Notes under the pieces: model-generated | What the model was told of the DNA's origin: nothing | The model's database searches: none | The model's input: only the letters and a program-made list of their open reading frames with translations | Origin: CAVXFL01 sp963761015 | GTDB lineage: Bacteria > Pseudomonadota > Alphaproteobacteria > Acetobacterales > Acetobacteraceae | Length of the DNA: 64,000 nt | Reading direction: 5' to 3' | NCBI GenBank assembly: GCA_963761015.1 | Contig: CAVXFL010000024.1 | Location: 16,180-80,179 of the forward strand | Program-made: the position numbers and the translations under genes | In this document: in pieces, positions 39,917 to 48,330 of the stretch | Layout: each line of letters starts with the position of its first letter | How positions within the stretch are numbered: position 1 is the stretch's first letter

Positions 39917-40107
39917 TCGCCGCCCATCGGGGGCGGGTGCTTGGTCGTGAGCGGCTCGTCGTGCTCGATCTCGCCCCCAGCGACCTCGGTATCGTGGCGC
40001 TGTTCGGTCGGCGTGCCCTTGGGGCTGTGATTGGTCGTGTCGTCCGTGCGCTCGGGCTTGCGGGGCTCGCCCTTGCGCGGCGGATCTGGCGATTTGCCGC
40101 GGCTCAT
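39907..40107 (-). CDS. small hydrophilic protein, unknown
   Basis: 66 codons from ATG, very polar and rich in Pro, Glu, Lys and Thr (KSPDPPRKGEPRKPER). It ends 10 bases into the 3' end of the sulfotransferase-like gene and lies 9 bases after the leftward DUF6496-like gene, so it would be the second gene of a pair. No domain seen; probably disordered. Could be spurious, but the spacing and composition look gene-like. Confidence 0.45.
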   Translation of the reverse strand: MSRGKSPDPPRKGEPRKPERTDDTTNHSPKGTPTEQRHDTEVAGGEIEHDEPLTTKHPPPMGGDHA

Positions 40108-40116
40108 CGTGCGCTC

Positions 40117-40557
40117 TCAGCGGCTTAGCGCGCGCTGCAACTCGGCCTTCTTCATGCGCGAGGCGCCGCGGATACCCTTGCGGCGGGCGCGCTGATACAG
40201 CTCGGCGCGGGTTGGACCCTGGCTGCGGCGGCCGTCCTGCCTGGTCTTGGCGCTGCGCTGGGTCGTGCTGGCCCGGCGCTTGGACGCGGCGCGGCGGTCG
40301 CGCGAGGCGCCCATCCGGCCTTCCTTCTCCTGCTGCGCCGTCTGGCCGCGCCGCTCCTTGGATTTGGTGCGGGCGAGGCGGTGTCGGTTTTCCGACGGGG
40401 ACTGATACTTCGAGGCCCCGGCCTCGGAGAGCGCGATCGCGATCGCCTGCTTCGGCTTCTTGACCTTGCCGCCGCGGCCGCGCTTCAGCTCGCCGTGCTT
40501 GAACTCGTGCATCACGCGCCCGACCGTTTTGCGCTGCGCCCTGCTCTGCTTCGCCAT
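40117..40557 (-). CDS. DUF6496-like basic protein
   Basis: 146 residues, strongly basic. The N-terminal VGRVMHEFKHGELKRG and GKVKKPKQAIAIALSEAG match the DUF6496 domain. The C-terminal RAELYQRARRKGIRGASRMKKAELQRAL resembles a SAP/Rho-N-like helix-extension-helix, suggesting nucleic-acid binding. A GGAGG site lies 8 bases before the chosen ATG. Function is not known; such proteins are common in rhizobial and acetic-acid-type bacteria and sometimes linked to stress. Confidence 0.7.
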   Translation of the reverse strand: MAKQSRAQRKTVGRVMHEFKHGELKRGRGGKVKKPKQAIAIALSEAGASKYQSPSENRHRLARTKSKERRGQTAQQEKEGRMGASRDRRAASKRRASTTQRSAKTRQDGRRSQGPTRAELYQRARRKGIRGASRMKKAELQRALSR

Positions 40558-40658
40558 GGTCATCACCTCCGCTGCGGCCGCACTGGTCGCGTAGGCCGCT
40601 CCCCCTGATAACAGCCGAGTAGGGGACGGAGTTGCGGCGGGGTCAGAAGCGCTCGAAC

Positions 40659-41360
40659 TCAGAACCGCTCGACCCAGGGGCGCAGTTCCAACTCCCACGT
40701 CCAGGCGCTGCGGTCCTGGCGCAGGATGTCGAGATAGGTGCGGGCGATCGCGTCGGGGTCGAGCATGGAATCCGGCGCATCGGGCGGCTCCTGCCGCCCC
40801 GGGTTCCGGATCCCGCCGTCGATGACGAAATGGGCGACGTGGATGCCCTTGGGCGCCAGTTCGCGGGCCATGCTCTGCGCCAGGCCGCGCAGGGCGAACT
40901 TGCCCATCGCGAAGGGCGCGGACTGCGCATAGCCCTTCACGCTGGCCGAGGCGCCGGTGAACAGGATGGCGCCGTGCCCGCGCGGCAGCATTCGCCGCAC
41001 CGCCTGCTGCGCCACCAGGAAACCGCCATAGGCGGAAACGGCGAGGGTGCGCGCGACCTCCTCCGTGTCGAGATCGAGGAACGGACCGCGCAGCCGGCCG
41101 GAGGCGTTGTAGACGACCACGTCGGGGTCGAGCCCGGCGCCCGAAGCCGCCTCGAACAGGCGCGCGACGTGGTCGGGCCGCGTGGCGTCGCAGGCGAAGG
41201 CGTGGCCGCGGATCTCGGCGGCGAGCGCGGCGAGCTTGCCGGTGTCGCGCGCGGCGAGGCCGACGCGCATGCCCTCGCGGGCGAACAGCCGCGCCAGCGA
41301 GGCCGACAGGCCGGCGCCGGCGCCGACGATCAGGGCGGAACGATAATCGGGTGCGTTCAT
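40659..41360 (-). CDS. SDR family protein with Tyr-to-Phe change at the active site
   Basis: Classical short-chain dehydrogenase fold, 233 residues. Cofactor motif VGAGAGLSASLARLF is at residue 12, and VVYNASGRLRGPF is the NAG-like motif. The active region reads ILFTGASASVKGY with the Ser, then SAPFAMGKFALRGLAQ: the position of the catalytic Tyr in Tyr-x3-Lys is Phe here, with Lys kept. It may still bind NAD(P) but normal proton transfer is doubtful. Divergent from a CsoR-type regulator 61 bases away. Confidence 0.8.
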   Translation of the reverse strand: MNAPDYRSALIVGAGAGLSASLARLFAREGMRVGLAARDTGKLAALAAEIRGHAFACDATRPDHVARLFEAASGAGLDPDVVVYNASGRLRGPFLDLDTEEVARTLAVSAYGGFLVAQQAVRRMLPRGHGAILFTGASASVKGYAQSAPFAMGKFALRGLAQSMARELAPKGIHVAHFVIDGGIRNPGRQEPPDAPDSMLDPDAIARTYLDILRQDRSAWTWELELRPWVERF

Positions 41361-41421
41361 GGCCGGCGCATTTCAGCCCTATATTCGGATTTTGGCCAGG
41401 GAATTCGGGAGCGGCGCCGAG

Positions 41422-41697
41422 ATGCGGGACGACACGAAGCGATCGGTGACGGCGCGGCTGAAGCGCATCGAGGGCCAGGTCGGCGGGCTCAGGCGCATGG
41501 TGGACGCCGACCGCTACTGCGTCGACGTGCTGGTGCAGATCGACGCGGTGCGGGCGGCGCTGCACAAGGTGGAGGAGCAGATCCTGCGCGACCACGTATC
41601 GCACTGCGTCGCCGGCGCGTTCGCCTCGGGCGACGCCGACGAGCAGCGGCACAAGATGGAGGAGCTGGTGGCGACGGTCGGGCGGATGACGCGGTAG
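41422..41697 (+). CDS. CsoR/RcnR-family metal-sensing repressor
   Basis: 91-residue all-helical repressor. KRSVTARLKRIEGQVGGLRRMV is the family N-terminus. The copper-type ligand set is present: Cys33 (RYCVDVL), His58 and Cys62 (DHVSHC), matching CsoR rather than the formaldehyde- or nickel-type set. It likely represses a nearby gene and releases DNA on Cu(I); the divergent SDR gene is the only close candidate, with no copper pump in view. Confidence 0.82.
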   Translation: MRDDTKRSVTARLKRIEGQVGGLRRMVDADRYCVDVLVQIDAVRAALHKVEEQILRDHVSHCVAGAFASGDADEQRHKMEELVATVGRMTR

Positions 41698-41759
41698 CAG
41701 GCTGGAGCCGACCGCGCGGCCGCCGTATGCTGGCGTGAATCGCTCCGGAGTTCCGCCCC

Positions 41760-42575
41760 ATGCGCCTTCTGGCCCTTCTGGCCGCCAGCGTCCTGCTGCT
41801 GGTCCCGCACGCCGACGCCGCGACCAATCCGCTCGCGGCGCGCGTCGCCGCCGGGCTCGCGGCGCACCGCGCGCTCTATCACCTGTCGCTGGAGAGCGCG
41901 CGCAACGGCAGCGTGACGGCGGCCACCGGCACGATGACCTACGAGGTGATCGACGCCTGCGAGGGCTGGGCGGTGCAGCAGCGGCTGGAGATTTCGCTGA
42001 CCAATCGCGACGGCCAGGACATCCAGATGGTGTCGGACTACGCCACCTGGGAGGCGAAGAACGGCACCAAGCTGCGCTTCCGCATGCGCCAGAGCACCGA
42101 CACCGCGACCACGCAGATCACCGAGGGCGAGGCCGTGCTCGACCACGCGGGCGGGCGCGGCGAGGTGCGTTACAACAAGCCCGCGGTGGCGACGAAGCCG
42201 CTGCCGCCGGGCACGCTGTTCCCGATGTGGCACACGGCGACGATCATCGCCGCGGCGGAGCAGGGCAAGAAGTTCCTCGCGCTGCCGCTGTTCGACGGCA
42301 CGACCGACGACGGCGCGCAGGACACTTTCGTGATCGTCGTCAACTGGCATAAGCCGGAGGCGTTCCGCCTCGCCGCCTCGCTCGCCAAGCTGCCGAGCGG
42401 GCGCGTGCATGTGGCGTTCTACGACCACGCCGCGAGGAAGGCGCTGCCCGATTATGAGGTCGGCATGCGCTATTGGGAGAACGGGGTCGCCGACGACCTG
42501 CGCATGGATTTCGGCGACTTCGTCATGGACGGCAAGCTCACGCAATTGAAGCTGACGCCGCCGCGGCACTGCTGA
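41760..42575 (+). CDS. EipB/DUF1849 family periplasmic protein
   Basis: 271 residues with a Sec signal peptide (LLALLAASVLLLVPHADA). The beta-spiral family start is AAHRALYHLSLESARNG, then GTMTYEVIDACEGWAVQQRL and GQDIQMVSDYATWEAKNG. Two cysteines, one in DACEGW and one at the extreme C-terminus (RHC), are placed like the disulfide of Brucella EipB. EipB proteins support cell-envelope integrity. Monocistronic; convergent with the next gene. Confidence 0.85.
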   Translation: MRLLALLAASVLLLVPHADAATNPLAARVAAGLAAHRALYHLSLESARNGSVTAATGTMTYEVIDACEGWAVQQRLEISLTNRDGQDIQMVSDYATWEAKNGTKLRFRMRQSTDTATTQITEGEAVLDHAGGRGEVRYNKPAVATKPLPPGTLFPMWHTATIIAAAEQGKKFLALPLFDGTTDDGAQDTFVIVVNWHKPEAFRLAASLAKLPSGRVHVAFYDHAARKALPDYEVGMRYWENGVADDLRMDFGDFVMDGKLTQLKLTPPRHC

Positions 42576-42599
42576 GCCGGCGGCATTCTCATCGGCGTC

Positions 42600-43319
42600 T
42601 CATTGCCCGGTCGGCGAGACGTCTGAGCATGAAATGAGACGGCCGCGGGCGCCGGCGCCGACGAGCGCCTGGACCACGTCGTCGTCGGGCGGGTCGAACA
42701 TGGCGTGGTCGGGCACCCGGCCCATGGCGCGAATCAGCGCCGCCCGCTCGGGGTAGATGAGGGCGTAGTGCTCGGCCTCGGCGGCGGGGTCGGCCCCGGC
42801 GTCCGCCGGGGCGGGTGGCGCGACCGGCGCGGGTTCGGCTTGCGGCATGGGTTCCCGAGGAACCGCGGCGCGCGCCGTCTTAGCCTCTCCCGACCGAGGG
42901 TCTGGTGCCAGCGCCTCGGCCATCAGGCTGATGGCGCAATGCTCGGTCCAGCCGGCGCGATCGCAGCCGGCGTGGTCGGCCTCCCGCTTGCCGCGCGCCT
43001 GCTGCAGGCGCAGCAGGAGCCGGAGCGCGTTGTTCGACTGGCGCATCATGCCAATGGCCTGGGCGCGGCATTTGGCCGCCCATTCCGGCGTGGTTTCGGG
43101 CGCCTGGGCGAGCCGGAGGCAATCCTTCCACTGCTCGGAGGCGGCGACGAATTGCGCGGCGAGGTCCGCCTCGGCGGCGTTGGCCGGCACCAGGGCCGCG
43201 ATGCGGGCGATGGCGGCGTGGTCGCGCCGGAGGAGGTCCTCGGGGCGGTCGGTGAGCGGCCGCGGCAAGGTCAGGCGGAGCGTGTGGACGAGCTGCCAAT
43301 AGGTGTCGGGGTCCCCCAA
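42600..43319 (-). CDS. conserved hypothetical protein (helical, Pro/Ala-rich linker)
   Basis: 239 residues from a TTG at 43319. The N-terminal half is helical (IARIAALVPANAAEADLAAQFVAASEQW and MRQSNNALRLLLRLQQARGK); a Pro/Ala linker (PAPVAPPAPADAGAD) follows, then EHYALIYPERAALIRAMGRVPDHAMFDPP. No known domain recognised. The TTG lies inside a 20-bp inverted repeat, so the start is doubtful; the frame stays open upstream through the repeat. Confidence 0.6.
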   Translation of the reverse strand: MGDPDTYWQLVHTLRLTLPRPLTDRPEDLLRRDHAAIARIAALVPANAAEADLAAQFVAASEQWKDCLRLAQAPETTPEWAAKCRAQAIGMMRQSNNALRLLLRLQQARGKREADHAGCDRAGWTEHCAISLMAEALAPDPRSGEAKTARAAVPREPMPQAEPAPVAPPAPADAGADPAAEAEHYALIYPERAALIRAMGRVPDHAMFDPPDDDVVQALVGAGARGRLISCSDVSPTGQ

Positions 43320-43347
43320 AAGTCCGCCGGACTTTTTGGGGACCCCG
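43307..43347. repeat. 41-bp near-perfect inverted repeat
   Basis: Two 20-base arms (43307-43326 and 43328-43347) pair with one mismatch around a single central base; the arms contain GGGGTCCCC and AAGTCCG. It overlaps the putative start of the leftward hypothetical gene. Could be a REP-type element or a cruciform/terminator. The 190 bases between it and the IS630 element hold no gene I can see. Confidence 0.6.
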
Positions 43348-43539
43348 TGTCGGCTGGCAGGCGGAAGGCGACCCGCGGGTCAACCCCCGGGTCAAGCCCG
43401 GGGACGGAGGCGAGGTCGGAGTGGTTCGTGGCGCCGACGGACATGGTCCGGGCTTATGAGTTAGTAATTCTACCGCGTCAACGTTAACAACACTGTCGGC
43501 GCGCGTGGACCTGGCGATGGCCTCACGTCGCCTAGCCTA

Positions 43540-44712
43540 GTGTCCCGATTCCCAATTGCCATCCAAAAATCATGCGGCCCTCGCTTGGCCGAGAACGGCG
43601 CGGGCGCGTGTGATCTTGGCCAGGATCTCGGCGCCTTCTGCCCGCCAGACATACCGCCGGGGCGTGGCATTGCGGGCCGCGAGATAGGCTTTGATGTCGC
43701 GCACCAACTCGTTCACCGAACCGAAGCTGCCGGCACGGATCACGGCGCCGGTCAGCTCGGCGAAGAAGCGCTCCACCAGATTGAGCCACGACGACGAGGT
43801 CGGCGTGAAGTGCATGTGAAAGCGCGGGTGCCGCTCCAGCCAGGCGCGCACCTTCGGTTGCTTGTGGGTCGCATAGTTGTCGGCGATCAGATGCAGGTCG
43901 AGCCCGCGCGGCGTCTCGCGATCGATCTGCTTCAGGAACCGCAGCCATTCGACGTGCGTGTGGCGCGCCTCGGTGCGCGCGATCAGTTTGCCGGTCAGCT
44001 GGTTAAGCGCGGCAAACAACGTGATGGTGCCATGCCGAACGTAGTCGTGCGTCATGGTGCGCGGCCGCTTCGGCGCCAGCGGCAGCCCGAGTTGCGTGCG
44101 TTCGAGCGCCTGACACTGGCTCTTTTCGTCGCAGCACAGCACCAGCGCCTTGGCCGGCGGGTCCAGATAAAGCCCGATCACATCCCAGAACTTGTCCTCG
44201 AACTTCGCATCGTTGGACAGCTTGAACGTCCTGACGCGGTGCGGCTTCAGCTCGTTGCGCGACCAGATGCGCTGCACCGAACTGGCGGAAACCCCGGCGT
44301 GCCGGCCCATCGCGCGGATGCTCCAGCGGGTTTGTCCCGCCGGCGGCCGCGTCACCTCGGTGACCACCCGCGCCAGCGTGGCGGCCGGGATGGATGGTTT
44401 GCGGCCACGCCCGGGACGATCGTTGAGCCCGGCCAGACCCGCGGCTGCGAAGCGCCGCGACCACAGCGAAACCCGCTTCGGCGTGGTGTTCAGCCGTGCC
44501 GCGACGGCCTCCACGCCGAGCCCTTCCAGCCGCAACAGGATGATCGTCGCGCGGTCCCGATCGCGCATGCTGATGGCGCTGGCGCGGGACCGCCGACGCA
44601 ACTCCGCCAGCACATCGGGCTCCGCCGTCAGCCGTCTGATCTGCTGTGACATGCGCCCCCCTTGCGAATCGGCGTGCAAGGGATTCTAGTCGGCATTAGC
44701 GAGGCAGGACAC
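43540..44712 (-). mobile_element. IS630-family element a
   Basis: About 1.17 kb with one transposase. Ends read GTGTCCCGATTCCC (left) and, on the other strand, GTGTCCTGCCTCGC (right). TA dinucleotides flank both ends, the standard IS630/Tc1 duplication. It sits in the left arm of a palindromic repeat (remainder at 44713-44793). Confidence 0.8.
43570..44652 (-). CDS. IS630-family transposase
   Basis: 360 residues from MSQQIRRLTAEP. Two N-terminal HTH regions: VEAVAARLNTTPKRVSLWSRRF and GQTRWSIRAMGRHAGVSASSVQRIW. DDE core: LCCDEKSQCQ (first Asp), LIADNYATHKQPK (second Asp), and FTPTSSSWLNLVERFF (Glu). Intact. An ATG 27 bases upstream is less likely. Confidence 0.9.
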   Translation of the reverse strand: MSQQIRRLTAEPDVLAELRRRSRASAISMRDRDRATIILLRLEGLGVEAVAARLNTTPKRVSLWSRRFAAAGLAGLNDRPGRGRKPSIPAATLARVVTEVTRPPAGQTRWSIRAMGRHAGVSASSVQRIWSRNELKPHRVRTFKLSNDAKFEDKFWDVIGLYLDPPAKALVLCCDEKSQCQALERTQLGLPLAPKRPRTMTHDYVRHGTITLFAALNQLTGKLIARTEARHTHVEWLRFLKQIDRETPRGLDLHLIADNYATHKQPKVRAWLERHPRFHMHFTPTSSSWLNLVERFFAELTGAVIRAGSFGSVNELVRDIKAYLAARNATPRRYVWRAEGAEILAKITRARAVLGQARAA

Positions 44713-44793
44713 TAGATGGAGCGCAGCGAAATCCGCGGATGGTCGTTGCCGGCGCACGAAAACCCCGATTGCGCTACGCTCCATCCTGGCTAC
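44713..44793. repeat. palindromic repeat, copy 1 (left arm cut by IS630 a)
   Basis: Contains GATGGAGCGCAGCGAAATCC near its left end and the inverse arm ATTGCGCTACGCTCCATCC near its right end, about 30 bases apart. The first bases of the left arm lie before the IS at 43530-43539. Same family as 48768-48857 and 49902-49989. Confidence 0.65.
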
Positions 44794-45145
44794 GTTGCTA
44801 CCTTGCTTGTCATTTACGGCCCGTCTTTGGCCGACAAAGACGGGCGCCCTGGACGTCCCAACTTGGCTGGCCACAATGCTTACCTTTCGTGAAAGACGCC
44901 GTATTCGAGATGAGGCGCAGGAGCGAGCGCGTTTTTCAGGCGAGCAGAGCGCCGGTGCAGTGCCTTTTCGACTTTGGCGGCTGGGAAACTCTCCAATATT
45001 CCTTTGGATACTTTCGACCATCGTGGTGGGCGGCTATCTGTCAATTCGGTATCAGGCCGATCGTTGCATGGACTCTTTCAAACATAACCAAGTTGAGTGG
45101 CGGAGAATTGCCTCTGAAATCTACGACCGGGAACAACAGGTATTA

Positions 45146-46247
45146 CTCACCAGTCGGGAATTAAGACGACGTTCCTGTTGTACAGAGTTGCGATCGGTGC
45201 TATAGCGGCGGGATGAAGCAGGACGGACGCGGGTTAGATCATCGGACGTTGGAGACCATTCGATTGATGGCAGTCGAGCGAGTGCGGGACGGCGAGCGTC
45301 CGTCATTGGTGGTGGCTTCGTACGGCTTCAATCGCACGACGATCTACCGATGGCTGAACGCGGCGGCAAAGCCGGGTATGGGACTGCGAGCACTGCGCTC
45401 CAGGCCGGCGACGGGCCGGCCACGCAGTCTGACGCCGCATCAGGAGCAACAGGTGTTCCGCTGGATCAATGGTCGCGATCCGCGTCAGTATGGCCTGGAT
45501 TTCGGATTGTGGACGCGGTCGTTGGTGGCCGAGCTGATCGAACGGAAATTCGCCATTCGGCTTGGCGTGACGGCGGTGGGAGAACTGCTCGCCAAGCTGG
45601 GACTGACACCGCAGAAGCCGCTGCAACGCGCTTACCAGCGCGATCCTGAAGCGATCGAGGCGTGGCGGCGCGAACGGTATCCTGCCATTGCCAGACAAGC
45701 AAAAGCCTCGGGCGGTGAGGTGTATTTCTGGGACGAGTGGGCTTTCGTGCCGATAGCGTGCATGGCAAGACCTGGGCCAAGAAGGGTCAGACGCCCGTGG
45801 TCGAACGCCCTGGCCAGCGGCAATCGATCAGTGCGGCCTCCGCGGTGAACGCTCGGGGTGGGTTCTGGTATTGCACCTACCAGGGCGGGCTGAACGCCGA
45901 GTTGTTTGTCGAGCTGCTGCGCCGAATGATGCGGCGTCGTTCGAAGCCGTTGCATTTGGTGCTCGACGGACTTCCCGCGCACAAGACCACGCTGGTGAAG
46001 ACCTATGTTGCCTCCATGAAAGGCATGCTGACGCTGCATTTTCTTCCCGGCTATGCGCCTGAACTGAACCCCGATGAACTGGTATGGAGCCACGTGAAGC
46101 GCACCGGCGTGGCCAGAGCGCCCCTGCGGCGCGGCGAAAAGCTGCAGGCCAGGATCGAGGCACAACTCAGCGCCATCAAGCGCGCGCCGCAGTTGATACG
46201 GTCATTCTTCAAGGCGCCAAGTGTCGCCTATATTACTGACTGGTGAG
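45146..46247 (+). mobile_element. IS630-family element b, copy 1
   Basis: 1,102 bases, TA on both sides, ends CTCACCAGTC and GACTGGTGAG. Nearly identical to copy 2 (50121-51224), but shorter by two single-base deletions, one just upstream of the gene and one inside the transposase. It interrupts a membrane-protein gene in frame. Confidence 0.85.
45213..46246 (+). pseudogene. IS630-family transposase, frameshifted at the catalytic Asp motif
   Basis: Same protein as copy 2 up to GGEVYFWDE. A single C is missing at about 45739 (GAGTGGGC instead of GAGTCGGGC), which throws the frame right at the first catalytic Asp motif WDESGF; the rest (YCTYQGGLNAELF, LDGLPAHKTTL, PGYAPELNPDELVW) is intact in the next frame. 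Could be supplied in trans by copy 2, or could be a sequencing error. Confidence 0.8.
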
Positions 46248-46469
46248 TAAGTGATGCTTTTAACGCGAGCACGCTAAAAGGGTTGAATGACGTATTTGAA
46301 CGCGCCTGGGCAAATTCCTCTTCTCAAAGGCGCAAATTCCAGGGATGGACCCTGCGCGACCTCCGTTTGGAGTATTTGAGCCTTGCCCATCAATTCAAGT
46401 TTAAGGCCAGGCATGAAGACCCGAGTTCGCGGTCATTGGGCATACAAGGTCGTTCGCAGCCTGCTCAAC

Positions 46470-46601
46470 TCATTGACATGACTTGATTCCGATCGCCTCT
46501 CGCCGCTTTGCGTCCGGGGGTTCCAGATACTCTCTGGCGAGAGCGTAGTAGGCGACCGTCGAGCCGTCGCGATCTTGGCGCTGGGTAATCCGCAGATACA
46601 T
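46470..46601 (-). pseudogene. IS1634-type transposase N-terminal fragment (reverse orientation)
   Basis: 43 codons: MYLRITQRQDRDGSTVAYYALA, then EYLEPPDAKRREA. This is the typical N-terminus of the same transposase group as the gene at 46655, but on the opposite strand. It ends at a stop with no core domain. It may be the inverted 5' end of that gene or a scrap of another copy. Confidence 0.55.
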
Positions 46602-46654
46602 GCCCCACGGATAGCGCAGCATACCGTTTCCTACAACAGTGCAATTGCCATGTC

Positions 46655-48298
46655 GTGTGCCTGGAACTATTTGAGCAGTCTGCTGCCAGATTGCCGCGCG
46701 TGGTGCATAGTTTCGGCCGCGCCGATCAGCTCGATCGAGCCGCGCTCGAACGGCTGGTGAACAGCATCAACCGCGTGCTCGATGGTGGCGCGGGCACCAG
46801 TGCGGCAAAGAGTGTACCCGGCCTTCCGGAGATCGACATCGAGCGGGTGTTCGAACTCGGCGTCGTGCTTGCCGCCCGTACGCTGTGGGAGGAACTCGGC
46901 ATCGGGGCCGCGATCCGTGCCTGCGCTGCGCGCGCCGGGCTGACCGCCCCGCACGAGACCGCGCTGTTTGCCATGGCCGCCAATCGTCTCGACGATCCAA
47001 TCTCCAAACTGGCGTGTGCGGCGCGCTGGCTGCCCGACATTGCCTGGTTGCCTGATGCAAGCGGGCTCGCGGTCGATCAGTGCTACCGCGCCCTCGACTT
47101 CCTGGCGGTCTGGTCCGATGAGATCGAGCGCGACGTGTTCCTGCGTACCGCCGATCTGTTCCGCCTCGATGTCGATCTGATCTTCTACGACACCACCACG
47201 GCGTATTTCGAGATCGACGAGCCGGACGAGACCGAGCAGGAATTCGTCGGCCGCCTCTACGCACCGCTGCGTCGGCGAGGCCGCAGCAAGGAAGGGCGCG
47301 ACAACCAGCCGCAGGTGATCATCGCACTGGCGGTGACCCGCGACGGCATGCCGGTTCGCTCCTGGGTGCTGCCCGGCGACACCGCGGATGTGACGACAGT
47401 CGCGCGTATCAAGGACGATTTGCGGGCCTGGCGGCTTGGACGCTGCCTGTTCGTCGGCGATGCCGGGATGTATTCGGCCGACAACCTTGCAGCACTCAGC
47501 CGCGGCTTGGGCCGCTACATCCTGGCGGTGCCGATGCGCAAGGTGAAGGACATCGAGACCGCAGTGCTGACCCGCCCGGGGCGCTACAAACAGGTGGCCG
47601 ACAACCTGCAGGTCAAGGAGGTCTGGGTCGGCGATGGCGAGCGACGCAAACGCTACGTCCTCTGCCTCAATCCGCACGAGGCGGAACGCGAACGCCAGCA
47701 CCGTGCACAGCTGCTGCGCGAACTCGATGCCGAACTGGCCTTGCTGGACAACCGTGCGGAGGATCACCCGAAGGCGGCCTGTGCGCTGCTGGCCTCGCGC
47801 CGCTTCTGCCGCTATCTGAGCGCGGATTGGCGCGGTCGGCCGCAGCTGGACTTCGCCAAGATCAAGGCGGCGGAGAAGTTCGACGGCAAGTTCGTGGTGA
47901 TCAGCAACGACGACACGCTGTCGGCCGAGGATATCGCTCTGGGATACAAAGGCGGCTGGATCATCGAGTTTTGCTTCCGTCGCATGAAGCAGACCGGGCT
48001 TGAAGTGCGGCCGATGTTCCATTGGACGCCGCGACGGATCGAGGCCCACGTCAAGCTCTGCGTGTTGGCGCTGCAGATGCAAAGGGCCGCCGAGATCCGC
48101 TGCCAGCTTCCCTGGGCGTGGATCGCCCATGCGCTCGGCACTCTGAAGGCGGTGCGCTACCGCTGCGAGAGCCGGACAATTGTTCAGCGGACGAAAATCG
48201 CCGCCGATTTGTCCGCGATGCTGAAAACCTTAGGCATATCAGTGCCTAAGCAGATCCTCGCTGTCGAAGAGGCGCCCCAGGCGGTCGCCGCGGCTTAG
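46655..48298 (+). CDS. IS1634-type transposase, N-terminus altered
   Basis: 547 residues. HSFGRADQLDRAALERLVNSINRVL is the group's N-terminal domain, then LIFYDTTTAYFEID (first Asp), CLFVGDAGMYSADN (second Asp) and WIIEFCFRRMKQTGLEVRPMFHW (Glu), closing with VKLCVLALQMQRAAEI. The expected first 25-30 residues (MYLR-type) are absent; a matching piece lies on the other strand just upstream. The core is unbroken, but activity is doubtful. Confidence 0.8.
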   Translation: MCLELFEQSAARLPRVVHSFGRADQLDRAALERLVNSINRVLDGGAGTSAAKSVPGLPEIDIERVFELGVVLAARTLWEELGIGAAIRACAARAGLTAPHETALFAMAANRLDDPISKLACAARWLPDIAWLPDASGLAVDQCYRALDFLAVWSDEIERDVFLRTADLFRLDVDLIFYDTTTAYFEIDEPDETEQEFVGRLYAPLRRRGRSKEGRDNQPQVIIALAVTRDGMPVRSWVLPGDTADVTTVARIKDDLRAWRLGRCLFVGDAGMYSADNLAALSRGLGRYILAVPMRKVKDIETAVLTRPGRYKQVADNLQVKEVWVGDGERRKRYVLCLNPHEAERERQHRAQLLRELDAELALLDNRAEDHPKAACALLASRRFCRYLSADWRGRPQLDFAKIKAAEKFDGKFVVISNDDTLSAEDIALGYKGGWIIEFCFRRMKQTGLEVRPMFHWTPRRIEAHVKLCVLALQMQRAAEIRCQLPWAWIAHALGTLKAVRYRCESRTIVQRTKIAADLSAMLKTLGISVPKQILAVEEAPQAVAAA

Positions 48299-48330
48299 GC
48301 ACACGCCCCGAATCCGCCTGTCGCAAGTTA

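Larger units (their letters stand above)
44795..46486 (+). pseudogene. single-pass membrane protein gene, unknown, split by IS630 b copy 1
   Basis: Left part (to 45145) encodes LTFRERRRIRDEAQERARF, then one hydrophobic helix IFLWILSTIVVGGYLSIRY and EWRRIASEIYDREQQVL. Right part (46250-46486) encodes SDAFNASTLKGLNDVFERAWA, then KFQGWTLRDLRLEYLSL. Removing the IS and one TA rejoins the frame exactly to give about 195 residues from TTG 44795 (168 from ATG 44876, the more likely start). Codon use is less GC-biased than neighbours, which hints at foreign origin. No family recognised. Confidence 0.6.

Noticed and set aside
43540..43700. tRNA or attachment site at the IS630 boundary
   Set aside because: No cloverleaf found; ends are simple IS630 inverted repeats with TA.
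45206..46246. Programmed frameshift in IS630 copy 1
   Set aside because: Copy 2 encodes the full protein in one frame and copy 1 differs there by a simple one-base loss with no slippery run.
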